Source: Sipunculus nudus (Eukaryota > Annelida > Sipuncula > Golfingiida > Sipunculidae). From it: a stretch of 64,000 nt of DNA. Shown here piece by piece: positions 32,583 through 44,027 of the stretch. The stretch is taken from the NCBI GenBank assembly GCA_026874595.1, contig CM049318.1, positions 50,496,750 through 50,560,749 on the forward strand, in the 5' to 3' direction. The notes under the pieces were generated by a model that worked only from the letters and a program-made list of their open reading frames with translations, was not told the origin of the DNA and searched no databases. Numbering within the stretch: the stretch's first letter is position 1; each line of letters begins with the position of its first letter. Both the position numbers and the translations under genes were made by a program.

Positions 32583-33178
32583 GAGGGCGTGATAGAATGA
32601 TGAAGAAATTACAAAAGAAATATGCCAAAATCACTGTAAGTGCTTTGGAATTGTATAAATCCCTGTGTGCTGAATTTCAAAAGAAGAAAAAGAGACCCAA
32701 GACAAAGGAATAGTAGTTAGGCCCATCTTAAGCAAGAACTTCGCTTCAAGACGTCAAATGGATTTGACAGATATGCAGGCATTATCAACTTGTGGTAACA
32801 AACGGATTGTAGTCTACCAAGACCATCCAACAAAATTCTGTGTTGAGAGCTCTGAAAACTAAACGAGCATCTGAGGTAGCCTATCATTTGATGGACATCT
32901 TTTTACTGTTTGGTGCCCCAGCTATACTACAGAGTGATAATGGATGCGAGTTCACATCACATGTAATAACAGAACTTAAACAGACGTGGCCAGATCTGTT
33001 ACTTGTTCACGGGAAACCTAGGCATCCTCAAAGCCAAGGGTCTGTTGAAAGAGTTAATGGAGACATAAAGGACATGCTTGTGCCATGGATGGCTGATAAC
33101 AACTCACAAGATTGGACTGTTGGCATTAAGTTTGTCCAGTTTCACAAAAATACAGCTCGTCACTCAGGAATAAAGTGA
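32583..33178 (+). pseudogene. KRBA2-like integrase-domain exon, right part
   Basis: Continues the reading broken at 28489. It shows the CC half of the zinc motif (LCAEFQKK, second Cys replaced by Phe), the core with MDLTDMQ (first Asp, near 32757-32777) and LQSDNGCEFTS (second Asp, about 32927-32959). SQGSVERVNGD follows with the catalytic Glu, and it ends at HSGIK. Frameshifts lie near 32710 and 32843. The core residues survive, but the frame does not. Confidence 0.65.
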
Positions 33179-33458
33179 ATATATTAAAACTGATGAAGAA
33201 ACATAATGTGGGGTTCTGGTGGCCGGAATTCTAATGATTTAAAGCAAATAAATATGCAGTGGATTCATACTGTTGTCATTTTGTCTGTTCTTTTTATACC
33301 AGTAAATACAAAAAATTCCTGGTCAAGAATTTTAGGAAATACACATATTTTCTAGAATTTTCAGTAAATATTCGAATTTCCTAAGTGAATTTGGAAATTC
33401 ATGTATATACTGAAAGGTTTAGGAAATAAGTGTATTTACAAATTTCACACATTTACTG

Positions 33459-33493
<35 letters not shown>
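33459..33493. repeat. (AT)n microsatellite
   Basis: A pure AT dinucleotide run just left of the Penelope-like fragment. Confidence 0.95.
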
Positions 33494-33499
<6 letters not shown>

Positions 33500-33565
33500 G
33501 TCAGGTGTGTGTTGAACTACACAACGATAAAGTGCTCGGCTGACAGGAGCTGTAATATATGTATT

Positions 33566-33935
33566 GTTCAAGACTTTAACCTACATGGGTTCAAATACAT
33601 TTGGACACTGAAAGGCAACCATGTGCAACACTCAATACAATGGAAGATTATAAGCAAAGCAAAACCATACTCCACGACTAACAAATCCTGTAATCTCTGC
33701 CTGGAAGAGCAATTCTTCATAATATACAGACCCCTATTGTCAACACTAAACAAAAGAAATGAACTCGCGAGCACATTCAGACACAGGGCGAAACACCTCC
33801 TGGCTAACTACGCATGCGCCAGATCAAACATTCAAAAATCTTAATACCTGGCACCCTTCATGATGTGTTCCGAAGAGTGAGGACCTACGGCCCTTACGAA
33901 ACAACGTTGTAAAACCCATGTAGGTTAAAGTCTTG

Positions 33936-33938
<3 letters not shown>
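33566..33938 (+). mobile_element. Penelope-like element fragment (GIY-YIG end) bounded by a 26-bp inverted repeat
   Basis: The coding part (to 33843) reads KYIWTLK, then IQWKIISKAKPYS, then CNLCLEEQFFI, then STLNKRNELAS-x-FRHRAKHLL. This is the order seen at the C-terminal GIY-YIG endonuclease end of Penelope-like elements. The fragment is flanked by a perfect inverted repeat (33566-33591 with 33913-33938) and sits between two AT microsatellites. The RT is absent. Penelope copies are often 5'-truncated with inverted terminal pieces. Confidence 0.65.

Positions 33939-34008
<70 letters not shown>
33939..34008. repeat. (TA)n microsatellite
   Basis: About 35 TA dinucleotides. Confidence 0.95.
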
Positions 34009-34010
<2 letters not shown>

Positions 34011-34327
34011 GTAAGTTTGCAATTTTCTTAAGCATTTTGCTCATAACTGGTTGGTCTAACTCAAAAATCAAAGTAAAATTTACTGGTATGATTTGGCAGT
34101 TATCATGTCCTAAAATTTTGTATTTAATAATTTACTGAATGTAGGTCTGTAAAATATTTATGGTAGGTGGGTACACTCATATAGTTAGTAAAGTGCACAT
34201 CAGATGGCGCTAGCGACAATGCATAGTAATATGTATAAGGGTCATGCCCTATGGCAATGTACGAATAACCAAATCAGGTCAGCTGGAACATGGATGAACA
34301 TGAGTGCTTTGTCTAAGTTATATTTCG

Positions 34328-34552
34328 AGGCCCAGATTAGAATCTGGCCCATTATAAAACTGGACCAGCCCAGACCAAAATTCTAATCTGGGCCAGACCA
34401 TTTTTAAACTGGGCTAGCCCAGATTAAAATTTGGATCTGGGCCAGTCCAGATTAAAATCCTGTGGTAAAGATTTCAGGATTTAAATCTGGTCTGGACTTA
34501 TTTTAAACTGGGCCAGCTGAGATTAGAATTTTGATCTACTCCTAGGCTGGCT
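34328..34552. repeat. Palindromic fold-back repeat, copy 1
   Basis: Built of alternating 'CTGGGCCAG' and 'CCAGATTAAAAT' blocks in one orientation, then their reverse complement. The turning point lies near 34455-34485 (ATTAAAATCCTG ... CAGGATTTAAAT). The same design recurs at 47600-47945. No protein is encoded. It resembles a fold-back or MITE-type element. Confidence 0.75.
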
Positions 34553-34920
34553 TCAATTACACTATATTTACATAGCTGGCCTTAAATCAATTCAAAGAAT
34601 TTGTAAAACATTGTAAGTCAATAATAATTAATATTTTATGAATTTATTTCATTTCTATGAAAATATCATTGGTTGGACTCCTGTCATATGTATTTTGTAA
34701 TTTTACCTCTTATGTGAAATGTCTAAAAATATAATTATAAAAAATTCATGTTAAACATTGGTATTTTACAGCTAAAAACTACAAATATATCTTGCAGAAC
34801 ATGTGCATTAATTCAACAAACTAAAACAAAATTTAATCAATAATTATTAATATATATGTAACACAAGGTTAAGCTTGTGTTCCAAGACCTGTAATTTTAA
34901 GATTTTATTCGTTATTTAAA
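34553..34920. other. Non-coding interval
   Basis: AT-rich, nothing recognised. Confidence 0.5.
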
Positions 34921-35040
34921 GTTACCGTAAATCCTGTTTTTATCGCCGCGGCCTTAAAAACAAACTCAAAATCGAAAATCTCGACTTTTTTTCTGAACTC
35001 GGGATGCAGCCATAAATAGATGGTTTATCAGAAATGAACT
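34921..35040 (+). repeat. MITE-like end with TACCGTAAATC terminus
   Basis: Starts TACCGTAAATCCTGTTTTTAT and continues through 'CTCGGGATGCAGCCATAAAT'. The reverse complement of this design is found at 41165-41241. The shared terminus suggests a dispersed inverted-repeat transposon, but neither copy's other end is clear. Confidence 0.55.
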
Positions 35041-35736
35041 GTGAGAAGAACTCTCTCCTGGACATGGCGCTCCTTTGGGCGATAATAGGAGATCAAGCAC
35101 ACCACAGAGGAAATACTCTTTGTAGTCACAGATTTATTGTATAAAATTATATAGTCTAAATGTTCATATAAAATATAATAATTATATGCAATCAATTAAA
35201 CAATAACAATAAACATTGAACAATAACAACATTTATTACGAGATTAAAATGAATGAGATTATTCATGGTGAGGACTAGTGGTGACATCTGTTGGAAAATA
35301 TCGGTATTACCGGTCATACCTTTGACGGAGCTGAATTGCCTTGGAATCTATGTTGTTCATAAAAACAAGGGACCCATGGGTCACGGCGCTCAGCTGATCC
35401 TGATTGGACTATAAATGTATCACCATTGTGATACTATATTGAGTAGATAAAGCTTAGAATATCATGGTCATGTTGGGTTTTATAAAGGAATATAATGTAA
35501 TATATGTGAGTAAATGATATATGAAATAACCTGACTGATGGATTAATATGGAGTAAAATATGGTGGTTTATTTTTTATTCATTTGGGAGGGGTCGAAAAA
35601 AGCAATTTATTTGAGCAAATATGAATGCAATGACAGTATGCTAAGCAGTGGTATAATGATGATAAGGCTATTTGTTGAAGGATCTATAGTGTATGGAAAA
35701 CTGCAAGAGTTCAATTTGACAGATAAAAGGTTATGA
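35041..35736. other. Non-coding interval
   Basis: No coding or RNA features recognised. Confidence 0.5.
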
Positions 35737-35900
35737 TTAACTATACTGATGAGGGGATTTATGAATTTGTGACTGTATGACATAATAACTTGACAAGATC
35801 GGTCTTGACAAGGTGCATTATTTTGATGCCCCTCACGTCTACATATTACACAATATTGACATAATTTCTGGCATGTACATAGGTACCTATGGACAAACGG
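35737..35900 (+). repeat. Dispersed repeat, copy 2 (partner of 2022-2190)
   Basis: Matches 2022-2190 block by block, including 'gtgactgtatgaca', 'acatattacacaatattgac' and 'ggtacctatggac'. Confidence 0.75.
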
Positions 35901-36734
35901 TCAACATTACTGAACCACCTGGAAGGTTAAAATCTTAAAAATATGATGAAATGTAGATAATGTTTGAGAGGAAGAGGTAATCTGGGCCATGGTTGGTTTA
36001 CATGATTGAAGAAAATGTTGCAAATAATATTTGAGACCTGACCATGCCTTTCCATTGGTTACCTTTTTGATAAGCTGTTGACAGTTCAACAGTTTACACA
36101 TTTGTCTGATGAGATCCAATTTATTTGGTAGACCTTTTTTGTCAATTTTATGATATGTATACAGTTGCCATAACGTCCTCATTCCACAGGTGCAATGACT
36201 TGATAGGGGGGGGGGTGTTGTGTTATGATCAGAGTTACAGTGCCTCTGTCTCTCTGTAGATATTTTCTTTCATTATTAAATTTTATGCTATAGCCATAGA
36301 ACTATTGTTCACAGTGCCAAGGAGCAAAGCCTCAGTGGGATGAAGAAGGGGATGGTAAGAGTTACAACACCCTTGCATATACATACAGGATATGAAATTT
36401 AATTCAACAGTGCTTAAAAAAAAAGTTTATTCATGAACATTAAATATTTAGAACAGAAAGAAAGATGGAGAAACAAAGCAAATAATTTTTTTCCCCATTC
36501 TACTGAGCCAAGAAAAAAATAACAATATTTGCATTTATTCCTTTTTTTCATTACATAATTTTAATCCAAGTTTCCGAATGTTACTATAAATTTACAGTAT
36601 AACATACATGTGATTGTGAATATTTCAGTTGATTCACATTTCTAAATTGCATCAACATTTAATGTATCTAGCTAATGTATCTAGTTTATAGTACCTGTCA
36701 ACAGAATGGGATGGAGGGAGCAAGGGAGGCAATT

Positions 36735-36735
<1 letters not shown>
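35901..36735. other. Non-coding interval with a G run
   Basis: Contains a run of G at about 36206-36215. No gene recognised. Confidence 0.5.
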
Positions 36736-36785
<50 letters not shown>

Positions 36786-36870
36786 GAAAGATGGAGAAAG
36801 AAAGAGAAAAAGCAGAGGAGAGAAAGAGAGAGAAAGAGAGACCTAGACTGCCAGAGAGAGAGAGAAAGAG
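36736..36870. repeat. (GA)n-rich microsatellite
   Basis: A pure GA run (36738-36774) passing into interrupted GA/GAAA repeats. Confidence 0.95.
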
Positions 36871-36984
36871 AGGCTCTCTGGTAATTACTGCCTGACACAT
36901 CCTGACCCAGACACTCACAGTGGCAGTAGGTCAGACCTGAAGGTGTTATGTAACTGCCCAGTACACTGCATTTATACTGATCTG

Positions 36985-37135
36985 ATGCAAACAATGAAGA
37001 CATGGTACCTAGAAACTTGAATAAAATCTACAGTTTTTGAGCAATTGGTTTCAAATTTCAGATTTTAACAGATGAAATGTTAATGTGTACATGCTGTGAA
37101 AATTATATCCACAGCACTAACAGGAAAAATTTGAA
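36985..37135 (+). repeat. GACGGACA-family repeat, 5' fragment
   Basis: Shares 'gacatggt...cttgaataaaatctacagtttttga' and 'caaatttcagattttaacaga' with the starts of the 3370 and 38655 copies. It breaks off after 'aacaggaaaaa'. Confidence 0.65.
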
Positions 37136-38009
37136 TATTTATATTTTTTTAAATGGTATCAGGAAAAAAAGAAAAGTATTCTCAGCTATAAAACTAATAC
37201 ATGTGTTAAAATTAATCCAAGGATCAAAACACCCGATATATCATACCAGGAGCAAACTGGAGTTGGGAATGTTTAATTTTATGAACTGAAATAAAGGACC
37301 AGCAATATAAATTTTGATTATTTAGCCAGTCTCATGTAACAACTGATACAACCATGAGTTATAAGTCAAACAAATTAAAATCTTTAATGAACACTTGTCT
37401 GAGTAATATTTTAAATTTTTGACATATTTATTTATTATTTTAATTTTGTAATAAATATAAACCAACAAGTTAAAGACCTGGAAAAGACCTAGAAATTTAG
37501 AGACCTAGAAATTTAGATTAATTTAATATAATCAACTGCATCCTTGTCTATCATTATCTTTCTTCTTATAGTCCCTAATAGTAAACAACAATTTATTTTA
37601 ATTATTTATTTTTCATTTTTATGGTTGAAATGAAAAATACCCAATGGTGACTGCATGGTGTTATTTGAAGTACAATTTTGGCCATCCATGGAAGATCCAT
37701 AAATGATCAGTAATTGCAAGGTAATCCCCTGTAACTCATTAACTATAAATTCCTTTTCCATTTATTTTTTTAAGTTCTTATCATAAACCAAATATTAAAA
37801 AAAAAGTTTATTGTTATGTTTATGGCCTTAACAAATACTAGTGGAGGGGGTTGGACAGTTAGATCCAGTTGGAAGGCACCCAAGAGCTGGCTGGCAGCAG
37901 AGTGCCTCGCTTCAAGCATGCATAATTGGCCTGAAAGGTCAATGTGGGGACATAAAAGAGGGGCTTCAGTACAGCCAAGGTGTGACATGGTCTCATAAAA
38001 ACTTTCATA
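37136..38009. other. Non-coding interval
   Basis: AT-rich with a short GC-richer patch at 37840-37985. No domain recognised. Confidence 0.5.
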
Positions 38010-38600
38010 AAAGCTAGTTTTTGACCAATTCCTTTTATAACTTCAGAATTTAGAAGCTTAAATCCTTACCAGTGCAAGATATGAAAATTAAATCAACAGT
38101 GCTTACAGGGAAAAAACATGCCATGGCCAAAGTTGGGCAAAATTTAAGGTACTGATTTTATATTTATGCTAATAACTTATAAAATTTGAAAAATTCAGAA
38201 CTTATTTTGGGAATACAATTGAATCTTGATTAAATAATGTTATATCCCTGGCAAAAAATGTCTACCTTCAGCAATTTTCATGTTAAGAGAGTAAATATAT
38301 TTCTTGATTTTTTACAAAGTGCATTATGTTTGGGCCTAGAACTTAAAACAATTACACGATACTGACATCATTTCTGGCATATGCATGGCGAATGTATAGA
38401 AAAATATGTATATTATATATTATCAAAGTCAGATCAGTGGTTTTGATATTAGGCATTCTTAAAGTGTAACAATGGGGTTTTAATGGAAAAATGAAGTTTT
38501 TTCTTAATATCTCGAAGGAATGCAGTCCTAGTGACCAAACTTTTAGTATGGTAGAGGATTTGGGGGACATCTAACTGTATGCAAAATTTAAGGAACCTGA
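38010..38600 (+). repeat. GACGGACA-family repeat, copy without 3' end
   Basis: Closest to the 3370-4020 copy (shared 'attttcatgttaa', 'gtaacaatggg', 'aatatctcgaaggaa'). It ends before the GACGGACA tract. Confidence 0.7.
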
Positions 38601-38654
38601 GCTGAAGCTGGGGAGCTGAGCTCTAGTAAACTGCATAACACTAGCTTGGTGTAA

Positions 38655-39435
38655 ACAATATATGACATGGTGCTTTAAAACTTGAATAAAATCTACAGTT
38701 TTTGATCAACTGGTTTCAAATTTTTTGTTTTAACAGTTAAAAATGGCAACAAAAACATGCTTTGAAAATTAAATCCACAGCAGTTACAGGAAAAAAACGT
38801 GCCATGGTCAAACTTGGGCAAAATTTAAGGTACCAATTTTATATTTTTGCCAATATTTAAAAAAATTTAACAGATTTTGATCTAATTTTTGGTATACAAT
38901 TCAATTTTGATTATTTAAAGTAGTATTACTGAAAAAAAAAATTCCTACCTTTAACACTTTTGGTCTTAAGTGACAAAATATCTTTCCTAATTTTTTTACA
39001 AAGTCCATTATATTTGGGCCCATAACTTTTTAAAATTAAATAATACTGACTTAATTTCTGGCATGTACATAGGAACCATATAGAGGAATATTTATGGTAA
39101 AAATGAAGAAAACCAGATGAGTGGTTTTGATATTAGGCAGTTCTGAAGTGTGAAAATAGATTTCTAATAAAAAATTGAGGTTTTTCCTTAATATCTCGAA
39201 GGAACGAAGTCATATTGACCCAATTTTTGGCATGGTAGGAGATTTTGGGGACATCTAACTGTATGCCGAATTTCAGATTCGTAGGTCAAATGGTGTCGAA
39301 ACGTGCCAGTCTTACGGACGGACATCCAGACGGACAGACAGACGGAAGGACAGACGGACGGACGGACAGACAGACGGACGGACGACGGACAATGGACCAT
39401 GACTATAGCTCAGATGACTTATAGTCAGCTGAGCT
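38655..39435 (+). repeat. GACGGACA-family repeat, complete 3' end
   Basis: Near-identical to 4075-4807, including the GACGGACA tract (39315-39388). The terminal hairpin pairs AGCTCAGATGACT (39407-39419) with AGTCAGCTGAGCT (39423-39435). It directly follows the 38010 copy, so copies occur in tandem here as they do at 3370-4807. Confidence 0.8.
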
Positions 39436-40144
39436 AATAATTCAGAAAATCAAAATTTGTAATTTAGAACACTATGAAATCTTTATGAAAGTTCAAATTT
39501 AGCAGGTTACTTACTGAAATTTTTTAAAATGTCTGATACATGTACCTCAATATTGAATAGCCCATCTTCTCGCCCCCATGTCACGTTTCCTGAAAACCTT
39601 CATCCTTGAATGCGTATAGCCCGGTCATTTACTTCTGTTTAATCTTTGTTTTTTTTTATACAATCACAAATATATTGTATGAATGGAAATAGTGTTAGAG
39701 GGGAAACCCGCTTGTAGATATAAATGGTAGAACATGTCACTACAGCCGATGGAATTTGGTGAATATACAGATTTTACATGCCGTACCGTATTCTTGTTTG
39801 CTACTGATTTTTCAATATATTTTGGATAGAAACATTCTGCTGATCCATTTAAAGTCATTGTATATTTTAATTCTAAAAGTAATATTTTGAAATCTTAATC
39901 TATGATGAAAATTCCATTTCTTGAATTACTCGGAAGATTCGAATCATTTTCAAACCGGTAACTTCGGTATTATCATCGTCACATCTTTCGTTGACATCGC
40001 TCCATGTCACAATTTGCTGATGCGTTTGAAAAAAATCGCTGGTCAACTCAACTAAATATTAAAATAACTGAAGTTACCTTGTCGAGATACGCACATATAG
40101 CAAACATGACGCGTGAAAACGAGTGACTTTGAAGTGAAATTAAA
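39436..40144. other. Low-repeat interval upstream of a possible first exon
   Basis: Base composition becomes less AT-rich after 39900, with several CG dinucleotides near 40085-40130. This could be a promoter region, but no core element can be assigned. Confidence 0.35.
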
Positions 40145-40157
40145 ATGGCCGGTCGAG
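40145..40157 (+). CDS. Candidate first coding exon (MAGR...) with splice donor
   Basis: ATGGCCGGTCGAG in a good translation context (AAAATGG) is followed by GTAAGC, a strong donor. It would encode four codons and one base. No downstream exon is identifiable, so the gene is unknown. This is pattern-based and could be chance. Confidence 0.25.
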
Positions 40158-41109
40158 GTAAGCAAGTGTTTTTCCTCAAGAAAGTGTCCGTGTGGGGAGC
40201 CCTCTTGTCAAGGTAGCGTTCGTGCAAGGCACACTGGGACGAAATAGGTGGCTGTTCTGTTTACCACCCACTGCGTACAGCCGTTCAAAATATTCTTAGC
40301 AGAACACCAGGGCGTTTCAGCACATGGGGGCACTCAAACTTGATTTTAAAACAATCGTCAGCCATTGTACGACTCTTTACGATGTCAGTTTTTTATTCAT
40401 TTTACTTTCTAAACAAATAATCGTTGCTAAATAATGCTGCAAAGGAGTTTAATGTAGGCATTTATTTCAATGTTGCTTGACCATGCCCAAAGAAGGGCAC
40501 CGCTGTGTTACAGTTGGGTGTTTTAAACGTATTATTTGGTGACAATTACCAAGATTTTTTATAACAAGTTATATATCGCACAAAAGATATACATGTCAAG
40601 GTTCTACATATAAATTTTTATATGTATACCACGAGCCGTGATCAAGTTCCTGCAGGTTGAAAATCTGACAGTCTCAGCAGTCTTAGCCATCATGTCGCCC
40701 CCTGAACGCTACTGCGTGATGGTGCGTAATAGTGGATAGTATTCAGGCTTTTTGCTTCAATAAATGTACATATACACCTCAATCCAGTGTTCATACTATG
40801 GTCTTTTACATGCAAAGAAGCGTGTTGATGCATAGAAGAATCGTTTTGCGTAACCACCATTCAAACGAAACGATCGTTCGGGGAATCTTTCTTTTTCTGA
40901 TAAATGCCTGCCAATCCATGTGCAAAAGTCGTTAGGGCCAAAATATCTGTATTGTCCCTATCTCGAGCATTAAATATATTTAATATACGTAATCTGGCAA
41001 CATATTTAACCTCTGTAATTAATACTTTTTTATTATAGTCTTCCTTAAAGCAGCTATGTCGTGATTTATTTTGCTACGTGCAACTAATTATCTTACTCTC
41101 AGGCCAGAG
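40158..41109. other. Non-coding interval
   Basis: No further exon or repeat recognised. If the 40145 exon is real, this would be its first intron. Confidence 0.4.
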
Positions 41110-41245
41110 ACGGAGTCGGGGTGCGGCCTTTAAGGGGGGTTTTGGGTATTTGGACCTCAGTGAAAGCTCCTTTAAGAGACGTTGCAAACTCAGGGTGCGG
41201 CTATAAATTGACGTGCGGCCATAAAAACAAGATTTACGGTATTTA
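41110..41245 (-). repeat. MITE-like end, inverted partner of 34921-35040
   Basis: Contains 'GTGCGGCTATAAATTG', then 'GTGCGGCCATAAAAACAAG' and ATTTACGGTA. The reverse complement gives the TACCGTAAATC.TGTTTTTAT terminus seen at 34921. A C run follows at 41281-41294. Confidence 0.55.
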
Positions 41246-41818
41246 TCATTTATCATAAGTTGGGGTTTTTGGTCTGAAATCTCCCCCCCCCCCCAGTCAT
41301 CCATTAAAAAGTTTGCACATATTGTAATATTGGACCTAGAACTTGTAACATACTGCATATTAAGGAAAGAAGGCCCTGAAACATCTATTAAGATACCTGA
41401 ACTTAAGTCATTGAAATTAGGTGACTGAAATTTAGCAAACAGAAAAATATATATCTAGTTTACATAAATAAGTTGATATTTGCTAATTTGTGTGAATTAT
41501 TAACACAATCATAATGTATTTAGATAGAACAGTAGAAACAATAACCACCAACTCAGCATTTTAACTATTGAAGGTAGAGAATATTTGTATTGCAGCCTTC
41601 AACTATCTTCAATTTAGATTAGTTATCAGTTAATAGATTAGCTTTTTTTAAGTTATTAACTCCAAAGTGAAACCTCCACCATGTTTGTCACCATCTGAAA
41701 TTTTCACGCATGTTCACCTCTATTTTTGAGACTGCAAAATGACAGCAATCATATCATTTTCTCAGCTGTGGATTTTCTGCTATTGAAAATTACAGTTATG
41801 GTATCACAAACTTCTCCC

Positions 41819-42025
41819 TGTTGCGATAATAAGTTTTAGTTTTATATCATGCTGGGGCTACTTAATAATGCGTCATATCACAGCCGGCGTACAACCGCGG
41901 TCACCGTTTCACAGCGCGTATAGTTCTGTCAAGATGGCCGTCTAGCATGACGCGCCCTATGTATGTTCACAGGTAGTAAATGGATTATATCCAATCTGTA
42001 TGTAGTTGTCGTCACTATTATAACA
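41819..42025 (+). repeat. 5' LTR of element D
   Basis: 207 bp, TGTTGCGA to TATAACA. It shares the TGTTGC start with element B's LTR. Confidence 0.97.
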
Positions 42026-42043
42026 TGGTGGCAGCTAACGGAT
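42026..42043 (+). promoter_or_regulatory. Primer-binding site of element D
   Basis: TGGTGGCAGCTAACGGAT follows the LTR directly. The TGG start fits pairing to a tRNA CCA end. I cannot name the tRNA. Confidence 0.6.
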
Positions 42044-42486
42044 ATTACGCACGCCAGGAATAGGCCTATCTACGGACATATCCAAAGTGCTAACAGCACT
42101 GAATAAGGCTGAAGGTTTCAAACTCGATTGCCCGCGGCCGGGTGATACGGACTATTTGCAGTCTCGTCAATGTGTTTCCGCCCGATATGTGCCTCAGATC
42201 AGCTCTGGATTATACCTTCATATGAGCCATATGGACACTCGCATGCGCTATACAGGTACTGTTCTGCATGAATACTTGATTATACGTGGTTTCATGACTG
42301 TTCAACGCAGTATTTTCCAGAAAGCAGGCATGTTTGCTTCACAAGTCGAATAGTTACAAAGTGTACCCGAAGATGGCGCTACGGCGCCAGTGACTGAAAT
42401 TGTTGTTATATTATAAGCCACGGAGAATTGAGTGTACCATATACGTCCGTTCTACATAAATAACGTTTCATAAATATAAGATAAAT

Positions 42487-44022
42487 ATGTCAAGATATCC
42501 CAATATGGATTGGTCCCATGCTGACCTGGGCGAGGCGTTTCGTTTGTTCAAACAACGGATCTGTTTATTTTTTGAAGACGAAGGGGTCACTGACCCGGCC
42601 AAGCAGGCAACAAAAATACAAATCGCGATAGGCGAAGAAGGGCTTCGACGTATTAATGCCTCTGCCCTAACTGACGACGAAAAGAAAAAGCCCAACAAAC
42701 TGTACAAGCTGTTTGAGGACCAGCTGAACATACAAGTGAATTTTCGTATCAACCGAATGGAGCTAATGCAGTATCGCCAGCAACCTTGTGAGACAACAGA
42801 TGAATTTGTCACAAGGTGCCGACAGAAAGGCAAATCATGTGACTTTGAACCAGCCGAGCTCACAGAGCGTATCATTGAGCTAGTAATAGCAAGCACACCT
42901 CATGACTCCTTTCAAAAATATCTGTTGGAATGCAAGAAAGGATTCACGGAAGAGGAGCTGTTGATACAAGCCCGCAAGTACGAAGCAATCGTACGAGGCA
43001 AAGAAACTCTAAATAAATTAGAGTCCAAGAACAGCACTACAGATATACATACAGTCAAAAAAGTGTGTCACAAATGTGGACTTTCACATCCCCCGAGAAA
43101 GTGCCCTGCCTACAGAGACCGATGTAAAAACTGCGGCAAATTAGGTCATTGGGCTAAACAGTGTCACCAATGGAAACAGTGGAGCAGCACTCGGGGTCGC
43201 AGTCGCACCAGAAACGAGTCCTATAGCAGGAACCGACAGTCCAGATATAAATCTAGGGAGCAACGACGCACCAATCAGAGTGACAGTGGTAGAAATGTGT
43301 ATGAGATACAAAACACACAAACACATGAAACAGATGACTCTGATACAGATGATGAACAATATACCTTCAGTACTATTGTGGTATCAGACCTATGTGTTGA
43401 TAGTGTGAGAGATGAGGCATTCAGTACATTGCACATCATATGCCCTAACAAAACTGGTGAGCATAAACTGAAACTGAAAATAGACACTGGTGCATCAGGC
43501 AATACTTTACCAGCCCGGATAGTCAAAAACATGTATGGTAACAGCTGGAGAAATCAGATAGAACCAGCCAGAGATGTAAAATTGACAGCTTATAATGGCA
43601 GTGAAATCAAATGCCATGGGACATTGCGATTATTGTGCAGATATAAAGGCTCTGAATGGCATAAATACAAGTTCTATGTTGTCCTTGGTCTGAGTGCTTG
43701 TGAGCAACTACAACTAGTTACTATTCATGACATAAACAAAGATATAAACAGTGAAAACGCACATGTCAGTGACCCGCGAGGCACCGATAACGCCAGTAAA
43801 GCCTACCGAGATGGTCGCCCAGACACAAAAATCAACACAGTCGATGAGCTAAAGATGTTATTTCCTGATCGGTTTGACTGTATAGGCAGCTTTAAGGAGA
43901 CTGCCAAACTTCACCTAAAACAGGACTCACAACCCACTATTGATGCTCCAAGAAAATGTAGTGTACACATTAAGCAGAAACTGAAAACGGAGCTCGAGAA
44001 AATGGAAACACAAGGTATATAG
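42487..44022 (+). CDS. gag: Element D gag-protease
   Basis: 511 residues from ATG 42487. A capsid-like alpha-rich region is followed by two zinc knuckles (C194-C197-H201-C206 and C213-C216-H221-C226). A basic Arg/Ser stretch and an acidic linker lead to the protease site KIDTGASGN (DTGA at 333-336). The reading ends at TAG 44020-44022, in the segment that normally leads into RT. The next frame starts one base back, so a single-base change (or, less likely, programmed -1 shifting) separates gag-protease from RT. The protein would form the particle and process it. Confidence 0.92.
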   Translation: MSRYPNMDWSHADLGEAFRLFKQRICLFFEDEGVTDPAKQATKIQIAIGEEGLRRINASALTDDEKKKPNKLYKLFEDQLNIQVNFRINRMELMQYRQQPCETTDEFVTRCRQKGKSCDFEPAELTERIIELVIASTPHDSFQKYLLECKKGFTEEELLIQARKYEAIVRGKETLNKLESKNSTTDIHTVKKVCHKCGLSHPPRKCPAYRDRCKNCGKLGHWAKQCHQWKQWSSTRGRSRTRNESYSRNRQSRYKSREQRRTNQSDSGRNVYEIQNTQTHETDDSDTDDEQYTFSTIVVSDLCVDSVRDEAFSTLHIICPNKTGEHKLKLKIDTGASGNTLPARIVKNMYGNSWRNQIEPARDVKLTAYNGSEIKCHGTLRLLCRYKGSEWHKYKFYVVLGLSACEQLQLVTIHDINKDINSENAHVSDPRGTDNASKAYRDGRPDTKINTVDELKMLFPDRFDCIGSFKETAKLHLKQDSQPTIDAPRKCSVHIKQKLKTELEKMETQGI

Positions 44023-44027
44023 GTAAA

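Noticed and set aside
36675..37003. Arg/Glu-rich and Ser/Leu-rich frames at the GA microsatellite
   Set aside because: They are pure consequences of the (GA)n tract on both strands.
40145..40157. Assignment of the MAGRG-type exon to a histone H2A variant
   Set aside because: Four residues are not enough, and no downstream histone-fold exon is visible.
34921..41245. A single large transposon bounded by the two TACCGTAAATC ends
   Set aside because: No target duplication could be recognised outside the ends and the contents look like unrelated repeats. Kept only as a question in the findings.
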